Assembly (NCBI RefSeq): GCF_014237835.1
Contig: NZ_JACJVI010000015.1
Span: 62,001-126,000 of the forward strand
Direction of reading: 5' to 3'
Origin: Rhizobium sp. AQ_MP
GTDB lineage: Bacteria; Pseudomonadota; Alphaproteobacteria; Rhizobiales; Rhizobiaceae
Length of the DNA stretch: 64,000 bases
Part shown: piece after piece, positions 43,011-51,264 of the stretch
Layout: each line of letters opens with the position of its first letter
Numbering within the stretch: the stretch's first letter is position 1
Translations under genes and position numbers: made by a program
The notes under the pieces: generated by a model
The model's database searches: none
Told to the model about the DNA's origin: nothing
What the model saw: the letters and a program-made list of their open reading frames with translations, nothing else

Positions 43011-43892
43011 TTGATGGTGGTATCGACGGCTGATCGATTGCGACCCGTCCCGGTTGCGCTGACGCGGGAGGCCGATGTCTTGGCCGCACTCGATCGCTTG
43101 GGACCTTCGGCGACCAGTCGCAACCCGGACCCGGCCTCTATTTTGCCTGCAAGCGGTCTTCTCGCCATGTCGATCCCCGCGAGCTTTGGAGGCGCGGACA
43201 TCTCGAACCTCATCGTCGCCGAAGCCGTCAGCCGCCTGACTACCTGGGATGCAGAGGCGGCTGAGAAACTGATCCGACATCTTGTGGCCTTGGAACTGGT
43301 CCGCACCAGCGGATCCACAGAACAGCGCAAGGCGATTTACGGACGCGTTGTGCTGGGCGATGTCTTCGACTTGAGCGCCCCTCGCGAGGGTGGTCCGCCA
43401 CCGAGGCTCGTACAGTCGGGTCTGGCTTTCGCCTTGGACAATGGTGGGTCGGACTTCGAGACCAGTGCTGCGGACTGGCAAGTCATAAGGGCGTCTGGCG
43501 CCAGATCTGAACCGATGGCCGCCATTCTGGACAGCAAGCGCGTGTTATTGGGCGGCGAAGACGCATCACCGGAGTTAACCGTCCATCCCGATTACATTCT
43601 CTCCCTAGGTGTGAATGCGGACTGTCTGGCGCGACTGATGACGGCCTTTCTGATGGCTGCCGCAACCCGCGGGCAAGTTGGCGAGAAGACTCTGACCTCT
43701 GGGGCAGATCCTTCTGCCGCAATCGAACTCGAACTTCTGGACGCAATGATCCAGAAGGCAGCCTCCCTGATCGATGGCATTCAGGTGGACGACCCGCCAA
43801 TCGACTTAGCGCAGATCGATCGGTTCTGCCTAGCACTGGACACGGCGCGTTTGCGCTGTGTCGGCGATCACTCGCCGGCGATCAGATTCTGA
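43011..43892 (+). CDS. acyl-CoA-dehydrogenase-like protein, shortened (SfnB/DszC-like)
   Basis: 293 residues, about 100 shorter than normal family members (390-420). The frame starts MMVVSTADRLRPVPVAL and shows weak similarity to the SfnB/DszC branch (LLAMSIPASFGGADISNLIV, the helical N-terminal domain; CLARLMTAFLMAAATRGQVG). Much of the beta-barrel and C-terminal bundle is short or missing. It could be a specialised small version or a degrading gene. Its end overlaps the convergent Rrf2 gene by 25 bases. Confidence 0.55.
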   Translation: MMVVSTADRLRPVPVALTREADVLAALDRLGPSATSRNPDPASILPASGLLAMSIPASFGGADISNLIVAEAVSRLTTWDAEAAEKLIRHLVALELVRTSGSTEQRKAIYGRVVLGDVFDLSAPREGGPPPRLVQSGLAFALDNGGSDFETSAADWQVIRASGARSEPMAAILDSKRVLLGGEDASPELTVHPDYILSLGVNADCLARLMTAFLMAAATRGQVGEKTLTSGADPSAAIELELLDAMIQKAASLIDGIQVDDPPIDLAQIDRFCLALDTARLRCVGDHSPAIRF

Positions 43893-44314
43893 TCGGGCTG
43901 TTCCGATGCAACGAATTGCGTGAGCGTCATGGTGTCGAGAACAGCGGCCATGGCATCGCGAACCTGCGTCATGGAAATCCGGATCTGGCATGATGCCGGG
44001 TCCCGGCAATCGTCGCAGGCTTCGAAGGCCGTACGACTGGCGCAGCGGATGGGCGCAAGTGGCCCGTCAAGGGCGCGGATGACCTGACCGATCATGATTT
44101 CATCGGCGGGTTTTGATAGCGCATAGCCGCCATTCGGCCCCTTCTTCGAGCGCAGGAAGCCGTTGTTGCGCAACTCCAGCAGGATCGTGTCGAGGAACTT
44201 CTTCGGAATATTGTTGCGCGTCGCGATGTCGGTGACGAACGCCGTCTGCCCGGGCTCCAGACCCGCCAGGTCGACCAGCGCTTTCAGACCATACTTGCCT
44301 TTATTGGTGAGCAT
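43868..44314 (-). CDS. Rrf2-family transcriptional regulator
   Basis: 148 residues. Winged helix at 1-65 (MLTNKGKYGLKALVDLAGLE, IPKKFLDTILLELRNNGFLR, GPNGGYALSKPADEI). Four cysteines, Cys91, Cys100, Cys103 and Cys109, occur in the pattern usually used for an Fe-S cluster in IscR/NsrR-type members. It is divergent from the LLM monooxygenase. A palindrome 50 bases before its start suggests autoregulation. Likely sensor of sulfur or redox state. Confidence 0.88.
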   Translation of the reverse strand: MLTNKGKYGLKALVDLAGLEPGQTAFVTDIATRNNIPKKFLDTILLELRNNGFLRSKKGPNGGYALSKPADEIMIGQVIRALDGPLAPIRCASRTAFEACDDCRDPASCQIRISMTQVRDAMAAVLDTMTLTQFVASEQPDQNLIAGE

Positions 44315-44362
44315 TGCGAGATATCCGGCCGAAGGCCTCTGGGGTAATTTTGCTCATCGTAC

Positions 44363-44380
44363 ATAGTTTTTATAAACTAA
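44363..44380. promoter_or_regulatory. palindrome upstream of the Rrf2 gene
   Basis: TAGTTT-TTAT-AAACTA (44364-44379) with perfect 6-base arms, about 50 bases before the Rrf2 start. It agrees with 42328-42345 at 14 of 18 positions. A looser relative, TCTAT-N7-ATAGA (44512-44528), lies before the monooxygenase gene. Confidence 0.55.
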
Positions 44381-44575
44381 GCGTTCAAGCCCGTTTCCAG
44401 GTCGGAGTGCTAAGGGCTCCAGCCTTTTGCTTCCGCGTCGCGGATGTCTCAGATCGGCGTCACATTCGAAAATCCATTCGCCGGGCGGCTGAATCTTTGC
44501 AATCCCATTTCTCTATGTAAATTATAGACAATGTAGGCTGACCTCATTCGATAATCGAGTGAAAGAGGACCAGCC

Positions 44576-45928
44576 ATGACACGCAAGATCAGATTAGGCG
44601 CATTTCTTCCCGGTGGCGGACAGCATATCGCCTCCTGGCGACATCCGGATCAGCCGGTGGATGGCGCCGTCAGTTTCGAGTTTCACAAGCAGTTGGCTCT
44701 GACTGCGGAGAGGGGTCTGTTCGACGCCTACTTCTTGGCCGACGGTCTCGCCGTTGGGTTCGGCGGCGCAAGGGAAGGCGGCAATGCAAGGGTCGCCGGC
44801 TTTGAGCCCGTGACGCTGTTTTCGGCGCTTGCCCCGTTCACCACCCATCTCGGTTTCATCGCGACGGCGTCGACGACCTATGAGGAGCCTTACAACACGG
44901 CGCGCAAGTTCGCCTCGCTTGACCTGATCTCGGACGGCCGGGCCGGCTGGAACGTCGTCACGACGACAGGCGATGCCACGGCGCAGAACTTCAATCTCGA
45001 CACGCAGCTCCCGCATGCTGACCGCTACAAGCGCGCCGCAGAGCATGTCGATGTCGTCAAGAAGCTCTGGGACAGTTTTGAGGACGATGCCTTCATCCGC
45101 GACAAGGAAACGGGTGTCTTCTTCGATCCCGGCAAGCTGCATGATGCCGCGCACAAGGGCGAGCACTTCAAGGTCAAGGGACCGCTCAATGTCTCACGCT
45201 CGCGCCAGGGGCATCCGGTCATCGTCCAGGCAGGCCAATCCGATGGCGGCCGTGGTCTGGCCGCTGCGACGGCAGAGGTGATCTTCACCGCCCACCAGCA
45301 CATTGAGACGGCGCAGGAATTCTACCGCGACATCAAGAACCGAGCTCGCGGCCTGGGGCGCAACCCCGACCACGTGCTGATCATGCCCGGTGTCTCGCCC
45401 TTTGTTGGTCGCACCGAGGAAGAAGCGCGCGATAAATACGATCGCCTGACCTCTCTGATCCTGGAGGAAGACGGCATCGGCCTGCTCAACGGCCTGACGG
45501 GGGGCACGCTCGACCTCAAGGGATATGATCTCGACGGCCCGCTTCCGCCGGCTCCGCCGACAGAGGGTATGAAGAGCCGCCAGGCCCTGATCCGCCAGAT
45601 CGCCGACGAGAACAATTTCTCGATCCGCCAGCTCTACCAGTGGGTCGCATCGGCACGCGGTCACTTCACCATTGTCGGAACGCCCGTGCAGATTGCCGAC
45701 ACGCTGCAGCAATGGTTCGAGAATGAAGCGGCTGACGGCTTCAATATCCTGCCGCCCTGGCTCCCGACAGGCCTCGACGATTTCGTCGATCTCGTCATCC
45801 CCGAGCTGCAACGCCGCGGGCTCTTCCGCACCGCCTATGAGGGCCGGACGCTCCGCGAAAACCTCGGCCTGCCGTTCCCGATCAACCGCTATGCCGCCGA
45901 CCGTCAGGTCGTGCAGGCCGCCGAATGA
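44576..45928 (+). CDS. LLM-class flavin-dependent monooxygenase (NtaA/SnaA/DszA type)
   Basis: 450 residues. The bacterial luciferase-like fold of the NtaA/SnaA/DszA/SoxA group is seen from KIRLGAFLPGGGQHIASWRH, GFIATASTTYEEPYNTARKF, DLISDGRAGWNVVTT, HPVIVQAGQSDGGRGLAA, and FTIVGTPVQIADTLQQWF. These enzymes use reduced flavin and O2 to cleave C-S or C-N bonds. The flavin reductase nearby would supply reduced flavin. AGAGGA lies before the ATG. It starts an operon with the SsuABC-like transporter genes. Confidence 0.9.
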   Translation: MTRKIRLGAFLPGGGQHIASWRHPDQPVDGAVSFEFHKQLALTAERGLFDAYFLADGLAVGFGGAREGGNARVAGFEPVTLFSALAPFTTHLGFIATASTTYEEPYNTARKFASLDLISDGRAGWNVVTTTGDATAQNFNLDTQLPHADRYKRAAEHVDVVKKLWDSFEDDAFIRDKETGVFFDPGKLHDAAHKGEHFKVKGPLNVSRSRQGHPVIVQAGQSDGGRGLAAATAEVIFTAHQHIETAQEFYRDIKNRARGLGRNPDHVLIMPGVSPFVGRTEEEARDKYDRLTSLILEEDGIGLLNGLTGGTLDLKGYDLDGPLPPAPPTEGMKSRQALIRQIADENNFSIRQLYQWVASARGHFTIVGTPVQIADTLQQWFENEAADGFNILPPWLPTGLDDFVDLVIPELQRRGLFRTAYEGRTLRENLGLPFPINRYAADRQVVQAAE

Positions 45929-45939
45929 GGAGGTCCACC

Positions 45940-46779
45940 ATGTCCTACGAAGACATCCATCACGGAAGGGCCTATGGCCTTAACCTCGCCCCGGATGTGG
46001 AACCAGCGCCCCGCTGGCTAAGTCAGGCAACGGCAGCGATCACGCCATTCCTTGGTCGCTATGGTCTCGTGATCGCCTTCCTGATCCTCTGGCAGTATTC
46101 GTCGAAACTCGGCTGGGTGAATGCATCCGTCTTCCCGCCGCTCGATCAGATCATCGGCGCCTTGTGGAAGGCGGTCTCCTCGGGCGCCATCGTCGATGAC
46201 ATCGCGATCAGCCTGCAGCGCTCCGGCATTGCCTTTGTTGCCGCCGTTGGCCTTGGCATTCCGCTCGGCCTCTTCATGGGGCAGGTGCGCGCTGTCGAGC
46301 AGGCACTCGATCCGCTCTTGCAGTTCTTCCGCCAGACCTCGGCGCTCGCCCTTTATCCGGTCTTCATCCTGCTCCTCGGTCTGGGCGAAGCGTCGAAGGT
46401 GTTCGTCATCTTCTGGGCGACGCTCTTCCCAATCCTCCTGTCAACGATCGGTGGGGTGAAGGAGGTTGACAAGAAGCTTGTCGAGATGGCTCGCACTTAC
46501 GGTGCTGGCTCTCTGCAGATCTTCCGTCGTGTCGTGCTTCCAGCCTCGGTGCCCGCGATTTTCGTTGGCCTTCGTCTTTCCGCGACGACTGCGCTGCTGC
46601 TCCTCATCGCAGCCGAGATGATCGGTGCCAACAAGGGCATCGGCTTCCAGGTGATGAATGCCCAATACAACTTCCAGATCCCGCTGATGTTCGCGGCGAT
46701 CCTGCTTCTGGCGCTGCTCGGCCTCGCCGCGAACGCCGCCCTCGTCCTTCTGCAGCGGCGACTGTGCCGCTGGGCCTGA
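45940..46779 (+). CDS. ABC transporter permease (SsuC/TauC family)
   Basis: 279 residues from the ATG at 45940, with GAGGAGG 6 bases upstream. Six hydrophobic segments; the EAA loop is DKKLVEMARTYGAGSLQIFR RVVLPASVPAIF. It forms the membrane channel for the importer with the neighbouring binding protein and ATPase. It begins 11 bases after the monooxygenase stop. Confidence 0.9.
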   Translation: MSYEDIHHGRAYGLNLAPDVEPAPRWLSQATAAITPFLGRYGLVIAFLILWQYSSKLGWVNASVFPPLDQIIGALWKAVSSGAIVDDIAISLQRSGIAFVAAVGLGIPLGLFMGQVRAVEQALDPLLQFFRQTSALALYPVFILLLGLGEASKVFVIFWATLFPILLSTIGGVKEVDKKLVEMARTYGAGSLQIFRRVVLPASVPAIFVGLRLSATTALLLLIAAEMIGANKGIGFQVMNAQYNFQIPLMFAAILLLALLGLAANAALVLLQRRLCRWA

Positions 46780-46826
46780 CCAGACATCGCCGCATCTCTT
46801 CATTCTCGCCATCAAAGGAAACTCCC

Positions 46827-47804
46827 ATGACCTTCCATTCCCGCAAGCTCGCTCTTTCCGCAGCACTCGCAATAGCCCTGTCGGGCACAGCCTTCGCCGC
46901 CGAAGAGGTCAAGTTCCGTTATCTCGCCAGCCAGGGTGGACTGTCCGCCCATGAGCTCGCCGCTGAACTCGGCTATTTCGATGGCACCGGCATCACCATC
47001 GAGAATGTCGGTTATGCCACGGGCGGCCCGGCCTCGCTCATTGCGCTCGCCTCCGGCGATGTCGAAATCGGCAGTGCTGCCACCTCGGCTGTTCTGAACT
47101 CGATCATCGGCGGCAACGACTTTGTCGCCGCCTATCCGTCAAACGGCATCAACGATGAGGTCCAATCGATCTTCTACGTGCTGGAAGACAGCCCCATCCG
47201 CGAGATCAAGGACATTGCCGGAAAGACCGTCGCACTGAACACGCTCGGTGCCCACCTCGACTACACGATCCGTGAGGCGCTGCATTCCGTCGGTTTGCCG
47301 TCTGATGCCGCCAACCAGATCGTCGTTCCTGGCCCGCAACTCGAACAGGTCCTGCGCTCGGGCCAGGTCGATGTATCGGCCTTCGGCTACTGGCAGACAA
47401 CTTTTGAAGGTGCGGCGAAGCAGAAGGGTGGGCTCCGCGCGATCTTCGACGACACCGATGTTCTCGGAGAAATCGCCGGCGGTTTCATCGTGCTGCGCCG
47501 CGACTTCATCGAAAAGCATCCTGAAGCGGCGAAGGTCTTCGTCGAACAATCCGAACGCGCCCTCGACTATGCCCGCGAAAACCCGGAGGAGACCAAGAAG
47601 ATCTTCGCCAAGGCACTGGCCGAGCGCGGCGAGAACCCCGATATCGCCCAGTTCTTCCGCGGCTATGGCGTGCGTCCCGGCGGCAAGGCAGTCGAGCGCG
47701 ACCTGCAGTTCTGGATCGACGTTCTCGTCCGTGAAGGCAAGCTGAAGGAGGGCCAGCTCTCGGCCAACGAGATCCTCTATTCCACCGAGACGGCGAGCAA
47801 TTGA
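46827..47804 (+). CDS. ABC transporter substrate-binding protein (SsuA/NMT1 family)
   Basis: 325 residues from the ATG at 46827, preceded by AAAGGAA. It has an N-terminal Sec signal (KLALSAALAIALSGTAFAAE, cleavage after AFA). The mature part follows the sulfonate/taurine-binding pattern: YFDGTGITIENVGYATGGPA, ASGDVEIGSAATSAVLN, AGKTVALNTLGAHLDYTIRE. A periplasmic protein whose likely ligand is a sulfonate or related organosulfur compound, inferred from context. Confidence 0.9.
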   Translation: MTFHSRKLALSAALAIALSGTAFAAEEVKFRYLASQGGLSAHELAAELGYFDGTGITIENVGYATGGPASLIALASGDVEIGSAATSAVLNSIIGGNDFVAAYPSNGINDEVQSIFYVLEDSPIREIKDIAGKTVALNTLGAHLDYTIREALHSVGLPSDAANQIVVPGPQLEQVLRSGQVDVSAFGYWQTTFEGAAKQKGGLRAIFDDTDVLGEIAGGFIVLRRDFIEKHPEAAKVFVEQSERALDYARENPEETKKIFAKALAERGENPDIAQFFRGYGVRPGGKAVERDLQFWIDVLVREGKLKEGQLSANEILYSTETASN

Positions 47805-47806
47805 CC

Positions 47807-48580
47807 ATGGCACTCGCTCAGTCCAACAGCATTCGCGGAGAAGTGACGGTCCGTCACCTCTCCAAGACCTACACCCTCAACGGAAAGCCGCTATCGGTCC
47901 TGAAGGATCTCAACCTCACCATCCGTTCGGGCGAAAGCTTGGCGATCGTGGGCGCAAGCGGCTCGGGCAAGACGACACTTCTGCGGATCTTGGCGGGACT
48001 CGAAGATGCGGACAGCGGTGATGTCCTGATCGACGGCCGTCGCATCCGCGGGGTCGGCACGGAACGGGCCGTCATCTTCCAGGAACCGCGTCTTCTCCCT
48101 TGGCTGACCGTCATCGACAACATCGGCTTCGGCCTCGAGACGAGAGGCCTCTCCCGCGACGAGGCGCACTTCATCTCGCAGCGCTACGTCGATCTTGTTG
48201 GCCTCAAGGGCTTTGAAACAGCATATCCGCGTCAGCTCTCGGGCGGTATGGCGCAACGTGTCGGGATCGCGCGGGCACTTGCCGTCCAGCCAGAAATCCT
48301 GCTCCTCGACGAACCGCTGGGTGCGCTGGATGCCATGACCAAAATCGGCATGCAGCAGGAACTGGCGCGGATTTGGAAAGAGGAGGACGTGACAACAGTG
48401 CTCGTCACCCACGATCTCGAAGAAGCGATCTTCCTTGCCGACCGGATCCTGATCCTGCCTCGAGAGAAGGGCGGGGAGCCCCGGCTGATCGACATCGACT
48501 TGCCCCGGCCGCGTGATCGCAGCGCGCCGGATTTCGTGCGCCAGCGAGAGGAACTGCTCGGGCTGTTTGGATTGCATTGA
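47807..48580 (+). CDS. ABC transporter ATP-binding protein (SsuB family)
   Basis: 257 residues from the ATG at 47807; a TTG at 47801 is possible but gives an odd leader. Walker A GASGSGKTTLL, Q-loop VIFQEPRLLPWL, signature LSGGMAQRVGIARALAVQ, Walker B ILLLDEPLGALDA and the switch VTHDLEEA are all intact. It completes the import complex and ends the operon. Confidence 0.92.
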   Translation: MALAQSNSIRGEVTVRHLSKTYTLNGKPLSVLKDLNLTIRSGESLAIVGASGSGKTTLLRILAGLEDADSGDVLIDGRRIRGVGTERAVIFQEPRLLPWLTVIDNIGFGLETRGLSRDEAHFISQRYVDLVGLKGFETAYPRQLSGGMAQRVGIARALAVQPEILLLDEPLGALDAMTKIGMQQELARIWKEEDVTTVLVTHDLEEAIFLADRILILPREKGGEPRLIDIDLPRPRDRSAPDFVRQREELLGLFGLH

Positions 48581-48832
48581 AATGCCTGAGCAGGAAGGAG
48601 GAGGCGCGTTCTTCGGCTGCGCTTCCCATCCCATCGATGTGGGCGGCGCTATAAAGCCGCCCGCGCGCGCTGTTGCGGCTGTGCCTTTATCGCTTGGAAG
48701 TGAGATGCGCCGGAGTCTGAGAATTGACAGACGCTAAATCTGCTTTAAACCGAAGTCATGGGGTTGCGATCGCCCCACGAGGCGTCATGCCAAAGAATCG
48801 CGTCCATCAACCCGGTTTACGGAGGACGCGCC

Positions 48833-49651
48833 ATGCCGTCATTTCTTGAAATATCACCCGAAAAATTGAGCCGCCTTGTTGGTACGCCGAACGCCCCGGC
48901 GCTCATCGACGTGCGCACCGACGCGGATTTTGAGGCCGATCCATGGCTGATCCCCGGCTCTCGTCGCCGTTCTTATACAGATGTCGCATCCTGGGCTGGA
49001 GAGCTTATCAATGGCCCGGTTGTGGTCATATGCCAGAAGGGTAAGAAGCTCAGCCACGGTGTTGCGGCCTATTTGCGAACGGGAGGGACTGCTGCGGAAG
49101 TCCTTGAAGGCGGTTTCGACGCCTGGAAGGCCACAGCTCTGCCTTTGATACCGACGGCTCAGGTGCCGAAGCGCGATGCTCAGTGCCGGACGGTCTGGGT
49201 GACGCGCTCGCGGCCGAAGATTGATAGGATTGCCTGCCCCTGGCTGATCCGGCGCTTTATCGACCCCGGTGCAGTCTTTCTGTTTGTCGCGCCCGGCGAG
49301 GTGGTCGCCGTCGCAGAGCGGTTTGGCGCAACGCCATTCGATGTCGACGATGTGTTCTGGAGCCACCGGGGTGAGCTCTGCACTTTCGATGTGATGATCG
49401 AGGAGTTCGGACTTGCGGTTGCACCGCTCCTCCACCTGGCGACGATTGGCCGCGGTGCCGACACCGCGCGGCCGGATCTTGCGCCCGAGGTGGCGGGCCT
49501 GCTCGCCGCATCGCTCGGACTGTCGCGCATGTTCAACGACGACCTTCAACAACTCGAGGCCGGAATGACGCTCTACGACGCATTCTATCGCTGGTGCCGC
49601 GATGCAACCGGCGAAACACACGACTGGCCTACTGGAAAGAAAGGTAACTGA
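48833..49651 (+). CDS. chrB: rhodanese-ChrB fusion, chromate resistance protein
   Basis: 272 residues from the Met at 48833, with GGAGG 9 bases before. Residues about 5-100 are a rhodanese-like domain (APALIDVRTDADFEADPWLI) with CQKGKK at the active-site loop. Residues about 115-270 are the ChrB C-terminal domain (VTRSRPKIDRIACPWLIRRF, DDVFWSHRGELCTFDVMIEE). ChrB proteins sense or detoxify chromate and accompany ChrA. It lies directly before chrA with only 1 base between stop and start, so coupled. Confidence 0.87.
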   Translation: MPSFLEISPEKLSRLVGTPNAPALIDVRTDADFEADPWLIPGSRRRSYTDVASWAGELINGPVVVICQKGKKLSHGVAAYLRTGGTAAEVLEGGFDAWKATALPLIPTAQVPKRDAQCRTVWVTRSRPKIDRIACPWLIRRFIDPGAVFLFVAPGEVVAVAERFGATPFDVDDVFWSHRGELCTFDVMIEEFGLAVAPLLHLATIGRGADTARPDLAPEVAGLLAASLGLSRMFNDDLQQLEAGMTLYDAFYRWCRDATGETHDWPTGKKGN

Positions 49652-49652
49652 G

Positions 49653-51056
49653 ATGTCTGACACGGTCGTATCGGCAGAACCATCGCGCAGGCCAACTGAA
49701 CACGGTATCCCATTCATGGAGGCATTCAGGGTTTGGCTCCGCGTCGCGGCTTTGAGCTTTGGCGGCCCCGCAGGCCAGATCGCGGTGATGCACCGGATTG
49801 TCGTCGATGAGAAACGGTGGGTCGGCGAAAACCGGTTCCTGCACGCCTTGAACTATTGCATGCTGCTTCCAGGCCCCGAGGCGCAGCAGCTTGCCGTCTA
49901 TCTCGGCTGGCTGATGCATCGCACGGCAGGCGGTCTTATGGCGGGGATACTCTTCATCCTGCCCGGCTTTCTTTCCATCCTTGCACTCAGCTACGTCTAT
50001 GTCCTCTACGGCGACGTGTCTGTGGTTGGGGGGCTATTCTTTGGCCTGAAGGCTGCAGTCCTCGCGATCGTTCTTCAGGCTGTTTTCCGAATCGGCGGCA
50101 GGGCATTGAAGAGCCCAGCCATGATCCTGATAGCCGTTGTGGCCTTCCTGGCAATATTCGCATTCCAAGTGCCGTTTCCGTTAATTATCATCGCGGCCGG
50201 CATTCTTGGCTATCTCGGGGCAAGGACTGGGCACAGTTGGTTTGCGGTTAAAGGCGGCCACAAGGCAGCGGCAGGCAAGATCCTTTCTGACGCGGATTCC
50301 GCCCTTGGCGAGGGGATGCCCGCACATGCGAGGCCGAACCTCAGGTGGTCGCTGAAAGTCTCTGTGGTTCTGCTGCTTCTCTGGCTTGCTCCGGTTGCCG
50401 TGCTCCACGTCACGCTTGGTGCGGATAACGTCTTCACGCAGATCGGTGTCTTCTTCAGCCAGATGGCGGTCGTCACATTCGGCGGCGCCTATGCCGTACT
50501 GGCCTATGTGGCCCAAGAGGCGGTACAGAATTACCAATGGCTCCGGCCCGGCGAGATGCTGGATGGGCTTGGCATGGCCGAAACGACCCCGGGCCCTCTT
50601 ATCATGGTGCTACAGTTTGTCGGCTTCCTTGGAGCCTACCGCGATGCCGGCGGGCTTGGCCCCCTGCAGGCCGCGACTCTGGGAGCTATCCTTGCGACCT
50701 GGGTGACCTTCCTTCCGTGCTTTCTCTGGATCTTCCTCGGTGCGCCCTTCATCGAACGCCTGCGAGGCAACGTAGCTATCTCCGGCGGTATGGCTGCGAT
50801 CACTGCCGCCGTTGTCGGAGTGATCCTGAATCTCGCGATTTGGTTTGGGCTGCATATTCTGTTTTCGGAGGTGGCCACTTTGCAAGCTGGGCCGCTGTCA
50901 ATGCAGTTGCCCGAGCTGTCTTCAGTCGAATGGGCTTCGGTCGTGCTGACGCTTCTGGCGGTCTTTGGGATCTTCCGCCTCAAGATGTCGGTCATGACGG
51001 TCCTACTCGGCACTGCAGTGCTTGGGATGGCCTGGACCTTTGCAGGCATGCGGTAA
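49653..51056 (+). CDS. chrA: chromate efflux transporter ChrA
   Basis: 467 residues from the ATG at 49653. It is the long, two-domain type with about 12 membrane segments. Each half carries the family motif: FGGPAGQIAVMHRIVVDEKR WVGENRFLHALNYCMLLPGPEAQQLA and FGGAYAVLAYVAQEAVQ followed by GLGMAETTPGPLIMVLQFVG. It exports chromate from the cytoplasm. Paired with ChrB. Confidence 0.93.
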   Translation: MSDTVVSAEPSRRPTEHGIPFMEAFRVWLRVAALSFGGPAGQIAVMHRIVVDEKRWVGENRFLHALNYCMLLPGPEAQQLAVYLGWLMHRTAGGLMAGILFILPGFLSILALSYVYVLYGDVSVVGGLFFGLKAAVLAIVLQAVFRIGGRALKSPAMILIAVVAFLAIFAFQVPFPLIIIAAGILGYLGARTGHSWFAVKGGHKAAAGKILSDADSALGEGMPAHARPNLRWSLKVSVVLLLLWLAPVAVLHVTLGADNVFTQIGVFFSQMAVVTFGGAYAVLAYVAQEAVQNYQWLRPGEMLDGLGMAETTPGPLIMVLQFVGFLGAYRDAGGLGPLQAATLGAILATWVTFLPCFLWIFLGAPFIERLRGNVAISGGMAAITAAVVGVILNLAIWFGLHILFSEVATLQAGPLSMQLPELSSVEWASVVLTLLAVFGIFRLKMSVMTVLLGTAVLGMAWTFAGMR

Positions 51057-51159
51057 TGATGCTGCTTTTCCACTACGCTTGAAAAGGGTTAGCGGAGGTA
51101 ACCGGATGGACTGCTGCCAGCCCCAATTTAACGACAGTGCAACTGAAATAAATCTCTGA

Positions 51160-51236
51160 TGTGCCTAGATTATCCCCGCGGCTTGCAATCCGAAGGGATG
51201 GGAGGTCGGCGGTTCAAATCCACTCAAGGCGTGAGG
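51160..51236 (+). other. possible decayed tRNA 3' fragment
   Basis: Between chrA and the chemoreceptor is a stretch with CGGCTTGCAATCCG and then GGTCGGCGGTTCAAATCCACT, the latter resembling a T arm (GGTTCAAATCC). No acceptor stem, D arm or CCA can be folded. It might be a remnant of a tRNA or of an integration site; it is not a functional tRNA by eye. Confidence 0.25.
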
Positions 51237-51264
51237 AGATCGCCCAAATGCGATGCGCTCCGAC

